DNA from: Anaerobacillus alkalilacustris
Lineage (GTDB): Bacteria; Bacillota; Bacilli; Bacillales; Anaerobacillaceae
DNA length: 64,000 nt
Assembly (NCBI RefSeq): GCF_001866005.1
Contig: NZ_MLQR01000027.1
Coordinates: 1 to 64,000 of the forward strand
Direction: 5' to 3'
Position numbers and translations under genes: made by a program. Position 1 is the first letter of the stretch; each line of letters starts with the position of its first letter. Positions 53,657-64,000 of this stretch are shown one piece after another. Under the pieces are notes generated by a model. That model searched no databases, had not been told where the DNA came from, and saw nothing but the letters and a program-made list of their open reading frames with translations.

Positions 53657-56260
53657 TTAAACTCCTTTATATGCTTGCTTGTAAATCTCTGCTAATTCAG
53701 TTACAAGAGGAAGTTTCGGATTAGCCGTTGTACATTGATCTTCAAAAGCACGGTCAGCTAATACATCTACCTTAGCATCAAAGTCTTTCTTATTAATTCC
53801 GCAAGCTTCTACACTCATTGGAATTTCTAACTCTTTTGCTAATTTAATGATTGCTTGAACTAGGCTCTCTACACCTTCTTCAGTTGTCTTAGCAGGTAAT
53901 CCTAGAACTCTTGCAATCTCTGCATAACGTAAATCAGCTTTAAAGTGCTCATACTTAGGGAATGCAGTAAATTTCTTAGGTTTTGTTGCATTGTAACGAA
54001 TTACATGCGGCATTAAGATTGTATTAGCACGTCCATGTGGAATGTGGAACTCAGCACCTAGTTTATGCGCTAAACTATGGTTAATTCCTAAGAATGCATT
54101 TGCAAACGCCATACCTGCAATTGTTGATGCATTATGAACTTTTTCACGTGCAAGTTCATCGTTACCATTACGGTAAGCTCTTGGTAGGTATTCAAATACT
54201 AATTGAATTGCTTTAATAGCTAAACCATCTGTAAAATCATTAGCTAAAGCAGATACGTAAGCTTCAATCGCATGCGTTAGTACGTCCATACCAGTGTCAG
54301 CCGTAACACCTTTTGGTACTGTCATAACAAATTGTGGATCAATAATAGCTACGTCTGGAGTTAATTCATAATCAGCTAATGGGTACTTTTCATTATTTGA
54401 CTTATCTGTGATAACTGAGAATGAAGTTACTTCTGAACCTGTTCCAGATGTTGTTGGAATAGCTACAAATTGAGCTTTTTGACCTAATTTAGGATATTTC
54501 ACAACACGTTTACGAATATCTAAGAATTTTTGCTTTAAGCCATGGAAGTCTGCATCTGGATGCTCATAGAATACCCACATACCTTTAGCTGCGTCCATTG
54601 CTGAACCACCACCTAAGGCAATGATACAATCCGGTTGGAAATTAGCCATCATTTCTGCTCCAGCCATTACTGTATCAAAAGATGGATCAGGCTCAACATT
54701 TGAGAAAACTTCAACTTGAACGTAGTCAGGGCGTTGTCTTAAATAGTAAGTTAATTTTTCAACATATCCTAATTTAACCATCATTGGATCTGTTACAATT
54801 AATGCTTTTGAAATATTAGGCATTTTTGCTAAATATTGAGTCGAATGCTTATAAAAGAAAATTTTTGGTGGAACTTTAAACCATTGCATATTAACATTCC
54901 TTTTCGCGAGACGTTTAATATTTAATAGATGAACAGTACTTACATTTTGTGAAACTGAGTTTTTACCGTATGAACCACAACCTAATGTTAATGATGGTAA
55001 AAACGCGTTATAAATGTCACCAATTGCACCTTGAGATGACGGAGCATTTGCTATAATACGACAAGCTTTCATTCTAAGTCCATATTTATTAAGAACTTCA
55101 TCATCATTAGAGTGGATAACTGCAGAGTGCCCTAAACCACCGAACTCTAGCATTTCTTCTGCACGTTTGAAACCTTCTTCTGTAGAGTTAACTTTATAAC
55201 AAGCTAATACTGGGCTTAATTTTTCTCTTGAAAGTGGGTGATCTGGTCCTACTCCTGTTAATTCCGCAACAAGGATTTTTGTATACTCAGGAACATTTAC
55301 ACCTGCTTTTTTAGCAATTTCAAATGCTGGTTTACCTACGATTTCAGCGTTAACTGCGCAAGCTTTTTCATTGATTACTAGCTTTTCTACTTTAGCCTTT
55401 TCTTCTGCATTTAAGAAGTAGCAGTTATTAGCAATCATTTCGTTTTTAACTTCTTCATAAATTTCTTTGTCAATGATAACCGCTTGTTCAGAAGCACAAA
55501 TCATACCATTATCAAATGATTTAGAAAGGATTAAATCATTAACTGCACGTTTCACAGTAGCTGTTTTCTCAATATAGCAAGGAACGTTACCAGGTCCTAC
55601 ACCTAATGCAGGTTTCCCTGTGCTATAAGCAGACTTAACCATTCCAGCTCCACCTGTAGCAAGTACTAATGCAGTACCAGCATGGTTCATTAATTGTTGT
55701 GTTGCATCAATTGACGGTGCATCGATCCATTGAACGCAATCCTTTGGTGCACCAGCTTTTACCGCTGCATCACGAACAATGCGAGCTGCTTCACTACTAC
55801 ACTTTTGTGCAGATGGGTGGAAAGCAAAGATAATTGGGTTTCTTGTTTTAACTGCAATCATTGCTTTGAACATTGTTGTAGACGTTGGGTTTGTTACAGG
55901 TGTTACCCCTGCCACTACCCCTACAGGCTCTGCAATTTGAATTAAACCATTATTTGGGTTATCGTCAATGACCCCAACAGTTTTATCATACTTAATGTTG
56001 TTGTACACATACTCAGTAGCAAAAATATTTTTAATAATTTTATCTTCGTAAATACCACGGCCTGTTTCCTCAACAGCAAGTTTTGCTAGTGGCATATGTT
56101 GATCAAGTCCAGCTAAAGCCATTTCTTTAACAATCTTATCGATTGCTTCTTGGTCTAAGTTTAGAAATTCTTCTAATGCCTTCTGACCATTTTCCACAAG
56201 CTCGTTAATCATTTTTGTAACATCATTCTGTTTTTCCACTTCTTTTTCTACAACTCCCAT
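53657..56260 (-). CDS. adhE: Bifunctional acetaldehyde-CoA/alcohol dehydrogenase
   Basis: An 867-residue fusion. Residues 1-440 are a CoA-acylating aldehyde dehydrogenase with the catalytic Cys in GMICASEQAVI near residue 245. Residues 450-867 are an iron alcohol dehydrogenase: GGGSAMDAAKG near 560, NHSLAHKLGAEFHIPHGRAN for iron ligands. It turns acetyl-CoA to ethanol and re-oxidises NADH in fermentation, and it forms long helical filaments in relatives. AAGGAGG precedes the ATG. Rex-like sites lie upstream. Confidence 0.95.
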   Translation of the reverse strand: MGVVEKEVEKQNDVTKMINELVENGQKALEEFLNLDQEAIDKIVKEMALAGLDQHMPLAKLAVEETGRGIYEDKIIKNIFATEYVYNNIKYDKTVGVIDDNPNNGLIQIAEPVGVVAGVTPVTNPTSTTMFKAMIAVKTRNPIIFAFHPSAQKCSSEAARIVRDAAVKAGAPKDCVQWIDAPSIDATQQLMNHAGTALVLATGGAGMVKSAYSTGKPALGVGPGNVPCYIEKTATVKRAVNDLILSKSFDNGMICASEQAVIIDKEIYEEVKNEMIANNCYFLNAEEKAKVEKLVINEKACAVNAEIVGKPAFEIAKKAGVNVPEYTKILVAELTGVGPDHPLSREKLSPVLACYKVNSTEEGFKRAEEMLEFGGLGHSAVIHSNDDEVLNKYGLRMKACRIIANAPSSQGAIGDIYNAFLPSLTLGCGSYGKNSVSQNVSTVHLLNIKRLAKRNVNMQWFKVPPKIFFYKHSTQYLAKMPNISKALIVTDPMMVKLGYVEKLTYYLRQRPDYVQVEVFSNVEPDPSFDTVMAGAEMMANFQPDCIIALGGGSAMDAAKGMWVFYEHPDADFHGLKQKFLDIRKRVVKYPKLGQKAQFVAIPTTSGTGSEVTSFSVITDKSNNEKYPLADYELTPDVAIIDPQFVMTVPKGVTADTGMDVLTHAIEAYVSALANDFTDGLAIKAIQLVFEYLPRAYRNGNDELAREKVHNASTIAGMAFANAFLGINHSLAHKLGAEFHIPHGRANTILMPHVIRYNATKPKKFTAFPKYEHFKADLRYAEIARVLGLPAKTTEEGVESLVQAIIKLAKELEIPMSVEACGINKKDFDAKVDVLADRAFEDQCTTANPKLPLVTELAEIYKQAYKGV

Positions 56261-56294
56261 GAATAAATCCTCCTTAAAATAAATCCTTAATTAA

Positions 56295-56364
56295 TTGTGA
56301 AGTGATGAGCATCTTTTATTAAAAAAATATTACTTAAAAATAAATTTATGTGAAACAATGAGCA
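56295..56364 (-). promoter_or_regulatory. Two Rex-like sites upstream of adhE
   Basis: TTGTGAAGTGATGAGCA (56295-56311) and ATGTGAAACAATGAGCA (56348-56364). Each has a complete Rex half site (TTCACA in reverse) and a degenerate second half. A third copy lies at 56659. Binding is inferred. Confidence 0.45.
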
Positions 56365-56380
56365 AGTTATTTTTAAAAAA

Positions 56381-56608
56381 TTACTCACACACTGGATTTC
56401 TTTGAATTTTTGTTATAGAAATATCATTGTACATTCTTGAATTCTTTTTTATCATACAAACATAGTTAGATGTCCATATATATGAAGGAAAATCCTTACC
56501 ATCTTCAAAGAGCATTGCATCAAATTCGTCTTCAACAAGTTCTTCAAACATCTCTTGTGTGTATGTCTCAGTATCAGTTGAAAACTCTTTCCATTCGCAT
56601 AAAATCAT
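56381..56608 (-). CDS. Small acidic protein next to adhE
   Basis: A 75-residue acidic protein (MILCEWKEFSTDTETYTQEM) with EELVEDEFDAMLFEDG in the middle. I do not recognise it. It precedes adhE by about 120 bases on the same strand and a Rex-like site lies in its promoter, so it may be co-regulated. GGAGCTG precedes the ATG. Confidence 0.6.
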   Translation of the reverse strand: MILCEWKEFSTDTETYTQEMFEELVEDEFDAMLFEDGKDFPSYIWTSNYVCMIKKNSRMYNDISITKIQRNPVCE

Positions 56609-56658
56609 TTGTAATCAGCTCCTTTTGTTTTCTTGAGTTTATTGTAGCACATAAAAGT

Positions 56659-56675
56659 ATGTGAAACAGTGAACA
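56659..56675 (-). promoter_or_regulatory. Rex-like site upstream of the 75-residue gene
   Basis: ATGTGAAACAGTGAACA matches the two sites before adhE in 13-14 of 17 positions and lies 51 bases before the start. Confidence 0.45.
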
Positions 56676-56929
56676 AAGTTTGTCTGTTTTTGAAACGCTT
56701 ACAATGTTGATATTAAAAGGTTTTATTTTCTCACTAAAAATTTTTTGGTAGTTTTCACAAAATTCGCTTTTTTTCACTTGATTTTTCATCTGATTCTAGC
56801 AAGCTACCACATGGTTAATATTGTTTCTAAATACATAAGCACACAAACCAGCTTGAAATTATTTATCCTTCACAGAAAAACCTACATAATTACCTTGCTT
56901 ATTGATGTAAAAGAACCAATCTGTCCGTG

Positions 56930-57065
56930 AGTAAGGTTGTGAAGTAGTTGTGCGAAGAGTAACCGTAGAAGCACAGCACAATGATCCATTTAGGTATTTA
57001 TTTTATGTAGTAATTGAAGTCCGTAGCTTGTCTAATATAAATTTAACCGTAGGTAATGGAACTAT
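56930..57065 (+). repeat. Dispersed repeat family 1, copy D (degenerate)
   Basis: Contains TGCGAAGAGTAACCGTAGAAG and AATTGAAGTCCGTAGCTTGTC, shared with copies A and B, but the two ends are lost. The rest of 56676-57076 shows no gene. Confidence 0.55.
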
Positions 57066-57076
57066 CTAGTAAAATT

Positions 57077-57104
57077 AAAAACGCTAGATTAAATCCAGCG
57101 TTTT
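57077..57104. terminator. Terminator of the cwlJ-gerQ operon
   Basis: AAAACGCTAGA and TCCAGCGTTTT arms followed by T-runs on either strand. Confidence 0.85.
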
Positions 57105-57124
57105 TTATGTGTTATCTAAATATA

Positions 57125-57547
57125 CTATCTAAACGGATAGTCGTATTCAATTTCTTCATCGAACTCTACATAATTCAAGTAAACCATGAGTAATAAATAA
57201 CGTTGACCTGTTTGAGGGTCGCTTAAAATAATATGGTCTCTTCCTGCTGCCTCAATAACTCCTTCAAACATTTGCTGTCTGTTTTCAGGTGCTCTTCCAT
57301 CAAAGGTCATATAAACTCTAGCAATTTTCCCCCGATTTAAACGAAGAATATTTTCAATATAAGACATTTCTAGAGGTAACATTCCCTCTACCGGAACTTG
57401 AGGCAATGTATGCATAGGAATTCGTCTAGTACTTTGGCTTGTGCAACTTCCTGTAGGAGGATATTGATTTTGAGTTACGTAGGGGGAAACAATTTGATTA
57501 TTTGTTGGCAATTGATAACTATTATTTTGGTTTGGTTGATAATACAT
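57125..57547 (-). CDS. gerQ: Spore coat protein GerQ
   Basis: A 140-residue coat protein. The Gln/Asn/Tyr-rich first 45 residues (YYQPNQNNSYQLPTNNQI) are crosslinked by transglutaminase in B. subtilis. The C-terminal domain (residues 60-135) has SYIENILRLNRGKIARVYMT and GVIEAAGRDHIILSDPQTG. It anchors CwlJ in the spore coat for Ca-dipicolinate-triggered germination. It follows cwlJ closely, as in relatives. Confidence 0.93.
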   Translation of the reverse strand: MYYQPNQNNSYQLPTNNQIVSPYVTQNQYPPTGSCTSQSTRRIPMHTLPQVPVEGMLPLEMSYIENILRLNRGKIARVYMTFDGRAPENRQQMFEGVIEAAGRDHIILSDPQTGQRYLLLMVYLNYVEFDEEIEYDYPFR

Positions 57548-57568
57548 AAGAACATCTCCAATCTTAAT

Positions 57569-58000
57569 TTAGAATACGGAATAAACTTCTGGACATTCAC
57601 TAGATAGAGGTGTATAAAAACAATGTTCTTTATACCTTCCAGAGTTCCATTGTCCCCACCATTGCGCAGGACATGGTCCATCTGGTCTAAAGAACCATAA
57701 TGAGAATTCAGCTGGATGATGACGTTCCCCTTTAATTAACCTATCTACTAAACGCAATTCATGTTCTCGCGCTGGTTGGTAAAAGTAACCATGAAGGACC
57801 GCCTCAAATCCTCCTGGTGATTGAAATGTCATTTCCGGTACTGTTCTAATATGAACAAAATCAAGACATGTTGAACGAACACGATTAACCATAACATTAC
57901 CCGCTTTAAGCATCCCTAAATCGCCTTCACCTTCAGCCTCGGCTCGTATTAGCCTTGCCAACATTTCGCGATCTTTTTGATTTACTTTAATGACTGCCAT
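57569..58000 (-). CDS. cwlJ: Cell wall hydrolase CwlJ
   Basis: A 143-residue SleB/CwlJ-type lytic enzyme. DREMLARLIRAEAEGEGDLG holds the catalytic Glu, and GNVMVNRVRS and ALWFFRPDG-like SLWFFRPDGPCPAQWWG complete the fold. No signal peptide, as typical of CwlJ. It degrades spore cortex during germination and needs GerQ. Expression is expected from a mother-cell sigma factor, but no motif was identified. Confidence 0.94.
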   Translation of the reverse strand: MAVIKVNQKDREMLARLIRAEAEGEGDLGMLKAGNVMVNRVRSTCLDFVHIRTVPEMTFQSPGGFEAVLHGYFYQPAREHELRLVDRLIKGERHHPAEFSLWFFRPDGPCPAQWWGQWNSGRYKEHCFYTPLSSECPEVYSVF

Positions 58001-58074
58001 CTATTCACCCCACTTATCAAGTTCATATATAAAATATAGGGTTTTATCTAATTTTGTGCTTATTTTTTTAAAAA

Positions 58075-58275
58075 ATAGGCTCCGTGAAGAAGGAGACGTG
58101 CTTTGGTCACGAGCAGCTGCTCCTGTGCCACTCCCGTTTGCTCGTTGCAAAGTAACTTCAAAGTAATGAAATGGCGGGCTTTGAAAGAAGCCGCTCTTTG
58201 GCTTCCGAAAAGAACTAAAGTAACCAAGCTCGTAGGCACTTGTGCTAGACAGTTTCCAAGTAAGAAATTTCCTTA
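58075..58275 (+). repeat. Dispersed repeat family 1, copy E
   Basis: GCTGCTCCTGTGCCACTCC is shared with copy C, and TGTGCTAGACAGTTTCCAAG is the common end. The middle differs (CGGGCTTTGAAAGAAGCCG). No gene. Confidence 0.7.
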
Positions 58276-58282
58276 TTTCACA

Positions 58283-58325
58283 AAAAAAGCTACCTCTAGT
58301 GTTTATATCACCAGAGATTGCTTTT
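58283..58325 (-). terminator. Terminator of the 47-residue gene
   Basis: AAAGC-ATCTCTGGTG and CACTAGAGGTAGCTTTTTTT on the minus strand form a hairpin with a T-tail. Confidence 0.6.
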
Positions 58326-58400
58326 GTTTTATTACTTATTTTTTCCTCTTTAAAAATATATCAAGTATTTCCTATCAGAATTTTAGATAGATGTTATAAC

Positions 58401-58544
58401 CTAACTATTATCTCTATTAGCATCTTTGTATTCTAAAAATTGCAGATCTGTAACTTTCATAAACCTACTGTCATCAGGAATGTACTTCTCTTTTATTTGT
58501 CGACAGGTTTCAACCATATTTTTTAACGTTAAATAATGTGTCAA
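58401..58544 (-). CDS. Possible 47-residue protein
   Basis: TTG at 58544 with AAGGAGTG 8 bases upstream gives MTHYLTLKNMVETCRQIKEK and a short helical remainder ending ANRDNS. No family recognised. A terminator follows, which supports transcription. An ATG nine codons on could be the start instead. Confidence 0.45.
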   Translation of the reverse strand: MTHYLTLKNMVETCRQIKEKYIPDDSRFMKVTDLQFLEYKDANRDNS

Positions 58545-59072
58545 ACCTTTCACTCCTTAAGCTGAAACTTGCTAAAATTAGCTTAGATGATGCAAAGTAA
58601 AATCTACACTCGCTGACTGGTGTATCCTTTCCAATTTCATGGACAGGCACCATATTCATTTTTTTTCATAATATATATGAGGAGGAGACACCCACATGCC
58701 ATTTGAATTATATAGGGAGGTTATTATATTAAAGGGTAGCTCATATATCCTTCATTTATAGCCTCCTGAATGCTCTATGTACAAGAATAAGAGTAGATCG
58801 ACTTTCCCTTTTCGCAGTTCATAGGAAGGATTTACAATTTAAGACAAGCCCATCCTGTTACAAGATTTTATTTAGAAACAATTAAATTGAGTAAATATAT
58901 CCGGTTTAAATGAATCATTTTTTTATACAATTTAGAGAACTAACGTTACGGTCTCTCATTAGTTTAGTATCAGAAATGATAAAGAGAATGAAACTCTTTT
59001 ATTTTTATGGAACGAGATGTAAGACTGTTTCAATAAGCTTCAGTTTAATTAGGATACGCGCTAATGATTGCC
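58545..59072. other. Intergenic region without a clear gene
   Basis: Mostly A+T-rich, with no long frame. A ribosome site GAGGAGGAGA before a 21-codon ORF (MPFELYREVIILKGSSYILH) at 58696-58761 is visible. TGGTGTATCC and GGACAGGCACCA near 58620-58652 form an imperfect inverted repeat. It may be a decayed insertion element. Confidence 0.3.
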
Positions 59073-59101
59073 AAAAGGGACCTAACCTCAGTTAGATCCC
59101 T
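59073..59101 (-). terminator. Terminator of yfmR
   Basis: GGGATCTAAC and GTTAGGTCCC arms, then TTTT on the minus strand, just after the ABC-F gene. Confidence 0.85.
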
Positions 59102-59114
59102 ACCCTACAAAATA

Positions 59115-61004
59115 TCAACTATTCTCAATCTCTTCAACTAACAATGACAGCTCTTCCCACCGTTCCATCGCTAATTCTAGTTCAACTTCTACGTCTTTTT
59201 GTTTTGCAAACAATTCATTAATACGTCCAATGTCACTGCCTGCTTCAACAATTTCCGCTTCTAAATTTGATTTCTTTTCTTCTAAAGCAGCAATGCGGTC
59301 TTCGATAGTATCCCAATCTTGTTGGTCTTTATAGGATAACTTTTTCTTTCGTTCTTTCCGTGGTTGCTCCTGTTTTGTCGCCTGTGTGACTGCTGAAACC
59401 ATCTCTTGTCGTTCTTTTTCCTTCTCCATGTATTCAGAATAACTTCCTTGAAAACGACTTATAGTCCCATTATTAAATACAAGCAAACGATCCACTACTC
59501 TATCTAAAAAATAGCGATCATGTGAAACCGTAATTACTACTCCAGGGAATCCTTCTAAATAGTCTTCCAAAATACTCAATGTTTGAATATCTAGGTCATT
59601 CGTAGGTTCATCTAAAAACAATACGTTAGGCTCAGTCATTAATATTTTTAACAAGTAAAGACGACGGCGCTCTCCGCCTGATAAACGACGAATATACGTC
59701 CATTGCATCGCTCTTGAAAATAAAAATCGTTCAAGCATTTGCTCTGCTGTAATAGTTTGACCATTTGAAGTATGAACAACCTCGGCAATTTCTTTAATGT
59801 ATTCAACAACACGTAAATCACCATTCATCTCTTCGTCACCTTGAGTATAGTAACCAATCTTTACTGTTTCTCCTACTTCAAGCATCCCACTATCAGGCTC
59901 CAAACGTCCAGCAAGAATATTTAATAACGTCGATTTACCACTCCCATTTGGACCAATGATACCGAGCCTCTCTCCAGGTACAACTAAATAACTAAAATCA
60001 TTAATAAGATTCGAACTCCCAAATGCTTTAGCTATTCTCTCGACTTCAATAACTTTGTCTCCAAGACGCTTCGAACCAATTGAAAATTCAACATTTTGTT
60101 TAGCCACAGGTCCTTTTTGTTCCTTCAGTTCTTCGACTCGATGAATTCTTGCTTTTTGCTTTGTTGTTCGAGCCTTTGCACCACGGCGTAGCCATGCCAA
60201 TTCTCTCCGTAACGTATTTTGGCGTTTTTCTTCATTTTGTTCCTCAATAATTTCTCGTTCAGCTTTCTTTTCTAAAAAGACCTCATAGTTTCCTTCGTAC
60301 GTATATAATTTCCCAAGATCTAATTCAAAATTTTGATTCGTGACTCGGTTTAAAAAATAACGGTCATGGGTAACTAACAGCATTGCACCTTTATACTGAG
60401 ATAAAAAAACTTCCAACCATTCAATCGTTTCATTATCTAAGTGGTTTGTCGGCTCGTCTAATATTAGGAGATCAGCCTTTTGTATTAATGCTTTTGCGAT
60501 CGCAACACGTTTTTTTTGACCACCCGATAATAGTGCAACGGATTTAGAAAAGTCGGTAATCCCTAGTCTAGTTAAAACCGTCTTTGCAACGGTATTTGCC
60601 TCCCAAGCCTCTAATTCATCCATCTTTTGTTGCTTTTGTAAAAGTCGCATTTGCAACTTTTCACTCTCTGGTTCTTTTTCTAACTCGGCAATAGCTGCCT
60701 CATATTCCCGCATCGCAACCATAATTGCTGAATCTCCAAAATAAATTTGCTCCAATACAGTCAATGAACTATTTAACTCCGGCTGCTGAGGTAAATATTC
60801 AATATGAAATTGATTAGCATGTGTGATCTTACCTTTGTCGTATGACTCAATTCCAGCTAATATCTTTAATAGGGTTGATTTCCCTGTTCCGTTTACTCCT
60901 ATAAGACCAATTCGATCTCTTGATGAAATTGTAAAAGAAAGATCATCAAACAACGTTTTATCTCCATATGTTTTATGTAAATTCTCTACTGAAAGAATAC
61001 TCAT
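59115..61004 (-). CDS. yfmR: ABC-F ATPase, YfmR/Uup-like
   Basis: A 629-residue ABC-F protein with two ATP-binding domains. Walker A motifs are GVNGTGKSTLL (near 36) and GPNGSGKSTLL (near 350); signatures are LSGGQKKRVAIAKAL and LSGGERRRLYLLKIL; Walker B is LLILDEPTNHLD and VLFLDEPTNDLD. The linker between them and the C-terminal coiled coil (residues 545-629) fit YfmR, the B. subtilis Uup homologue of the same length, which helps ribosomes at difficult sequences. No membrane part exists. A plain resistance role is less likely. Confidence 0.9.
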   Translation of the reverse strand: MSILSVENLHKTYGDKTLFDDLSFTISSRDRIGLIGVNGTGKSTLLKILAGIESYDKGKITHANQFHIEYLPQQPELNSSLTVLEQIYFGDSAIMVAMREYEAAIAELEKEPESEKLQMRLLQKQQKMDELEAWEANTVAKTVLTRLGITDFSKSVALLSGGQKKRVAIAKALIQKADLLILDEPTNHLDNETIEWLEVFLSQYKGAMLLVTHDRYFLNRVTNQNFELDLGKLYTYEGNYEVFLEKKAEREIIEEQNEEKRQNTLRRELAWLRRGAKARTTKQKARIHRVEELKEQKGPVAKQNVEFSIGSKRLGDKVIEVERIAKAFGSSNLINDFSYLVVPGERLGIIGPNGSGKSTLLNILAGRLEPDSGMLEVGETVKIGYYTQGDEEMNGDLRVVEYIKEIAEVVHTSNGQTITAEQMLERFLFSRAMQWTYIRRLSGGERRRLYLLKILMTEPNVLFLDEPTNDLDIQTLSILEDYLEGFPGVVITVSHDRYFLDRVVDRLLVFNNGTISRFQGSYSEYMEKEKERQEMVSAVTQATKQEQPRKERKKKLSYKDQQDWDTIEDRIAALEEKKSNLEAEIVEAGSDIGRINELFAKQKDVEVELELAMERWEELSLLVEEIENS

Positions 61005-61159
61005 GAAACCATCCTTATCTATATACGTATATTAATCTAAATACAATAGTTCTATTATAGCAAATCTACATTATAAATGATGAGTAAGCAAAAGTATTTT
61101 AAAGAAAAAAGGTACATTAACTTATTTTATGAATAAAAATAGGTTAAGGAGGTGATTTA

Positions 61160-61480
61160 ATGGTTGAAAAAGATGAGCGTACGTTAGCCATGCTGATTTA
61201 CCTTATTAGCTTTTTCACAGCATTTATTGGCCCACTCCTCATTTGGTTACTAAAAAAAGACGAGTCACAATTTATCGATCACCATGGTAGAGAGTATTTT
61301 AATTTCTTAATTTCGTTTACGGTTTACTCAATTATTAGCGCGATATTAATCATTATCGTCATTGGTGCTTTTCTTCTGGCCATTGTCGCAATTGGTGCAT
61401 TTATATTGACTATTGTAGCTGCAATTAAGGCCTATGAAGGGGATTACTATCGTTTTCCATTTATCTTCAGAGTATTATAA
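61160..61480 (+). CDS. DUF4870 membrane protein
   Basis: A 106-residue DUF4870 (Tic20-like) protein. RTLAMLIYLISFFTAFIGPL, LIWLLKKDESQFIDHHGREY and AIVAIGAFILTIVAAIKAYE are the three membrane segments and conserved linker. The role is unknown. AAGGAGGTG before the ATG is ideal. Confidence 0.9.
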   Translation: MVEKDERTLAMLIYLISFFTAFIGPLLIWLLKKDESQFIDHHGREYFNFLISFTVYSIISAILIIIVIGAFLLAIVAIGAFILTIVAAIKAYEGDYYRFPFIFRVL

Positions 61481-61541
61481 AGATTACATTACTAGTCTAA
61501 TTAGAACCTTTCGTTTACCTTTCATAATCACTAACCGGTGG

Positions 61542-61591
61542 ATAAAGCAAAAAACAACAGTAATTACTACTGCTGCTTTTTTGCTTTATCT
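61542..61591 (+). terminator. Terminator of the DUF4870 gene
   Basis: GATAAAGCAAAAAA and TTTTTTGCTTTATC with inner CAGTA/TACTG arms and a T-tail. Confidence 0.85.
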
Positions 61592-61674
61592 TTTTAGTTT
61601 CCGTTAAGGTACTTATCCCATTCTTAAGGTAAAAAAGTTACTATCTCAAAATTTTAGAGAAACATTAAGAATAT

Positions 61675-63649
<1,975 letters not shown>

Positions 63650-63867
63650 TTAAAATTTGTGACTGAAGATACACCAACTATAAAGGAAATGATTTTTCTA
63701 TAAGTAAACTTAGCTATACACCAGTTTTTATTGGTAAAAGCCTTAGCTTCACCTATACTATTATCCAAATTTTATACTTTTTAATAGATTGAAATTCATA
63801 ATCGAAAATTAACCTATTCAGCTAGATACAATATTGTGGCGTAAAATCTATAAGTATAAAATAAAAA

Positions 63868-63894
63868 ATCGGGCTCTGAATACAGAACCCGATT
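63868..63894 (-). terminator. Terminator hairpin of the TPP riboswitch
   Basis: AATCGGGTTCTG and CAGAGCCCGATT arms followed by TTTTTTATTTT on the minus strand, between riboswitch and thiC. It is the likely expression platform. From here to thiC (63632-63867) no gene is seen. Confidence 0.85.
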
Positions 63895-63939
63895 GGATGT
63901 AAGAAAAATCAAAGAAAGCGACAAAAGATATACGTATTC

Positions 63940-64000
63940 CTGTCAACCTTCTTGTTTTTACTACTTCCCTCCGCTGGTATCATCCAGATCAGGTTCCAAG
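63940..64000 (-). ncRNA. TPP riboswitch (3' part)
   Basis: Minus strand reads ACCTGATCTGGATGATACCA then GCGGAGGGAAGT, the thi-box part of the TPP aptamer (family consensus ACCTGATCTGGATAATGCCAG). The 5' half is cut by the window edge. Thiamine pyrophosphate is expected to close the terminator and stop thiC transcription. Confidence 0.92.

Noticed and set aside
58696..58761. 21-codon ORF with good ribosome site (MPFELYREVIILKGSSYILH)
   Set aside because: Too short to support as a gene without homologues; possibly the start of a decayed element.

Overview
The window is chromosomal DNA from a low-G+C, endospore-forming member of the Bacillaceae. Spore genes (pdaA, gerQ, cwlJ), an fbpB-type gene, yfkD/yfkAB and a yfjO-yfjP-pdaA gene order like that of Bacillus subtilis point to the family, and a bifunctional adhE suggests facultative fermentation. 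I cannot name the genus from the sequence.

Layout. (1) 1-210: the end of an insertion sequence. (2) 337-16770: the replication, regulation and packaging-entry part of a defective siphovirus-type prophage, all on the minus strand. It runs from sigma-like regulators through a Cas4-like protein, an SSB-like protein, family A DNA polymerase, antirepressor, primase-helicase, VRR-NUC and SNF2 helicase (broken by an in-frame stop in its Walker A motif) to an ArpU-like regulator, HNH nuclease, a cos-like site and a ParB-methyltransferase. No capsid, portal, large terminase, integrase or repressor is visible. (3) 17035-21679: a plus-strand four-gene cassette in which Hachiman-type hamA (DUF1837) and hamB (SF2 helicase) are preceded by an NBR1-type Ig-like protein and an excisionase-type HTH protein. 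(4) 21966-28672: a PC4/YdbC protein and a complete type I restriction-modification operon hsdM-hsdS-hsdR. Regions 3 and 4 form a defence island.

(5) 29044-37899: host core genes: rRNA methyltransferase, alkylbase glycosylase, GAF protein, pdaA, chemoreceptor, class I fumarase, phosphatase. (6) 38037 to about 42130: remnant of an SPbeta-like element with a large serine recombinase, a serine resolvase with three in-frame stops, and small ORFs. It ends inside yfkAB, whose 5' half has element-like codon use and whose 3' half has host-like codon use, so yfkAB looks like a recombination chimera. (7) 42687-64000: host genes (yfkD, YczE-like, DUF421, general stress protein, OsmC, cold-shock protein, ferritin-like protein, fbpB, plsC, acyP, adhE, gerQ-cwlJ, yfmR, DUF4870, thiC with a TPP riboswitch). 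They are interleaved with two families of dispersed non-coding repeats and a group II intron inserted at the terminator between fbpB and plsC.

Working together: the defence island combines a nuclease-helicase system with restriction-modification. The prophage remnant supplies an almost complete replication module but no virion genes. The right half is housekeeping, with anaerobic metabolism (adhE with three repeated Rex-like sites), spore germination (gerQ-cwlJ, pdaA) and thiamine synthesis. No tRNA, rRNA or CRISPR array was recognised.
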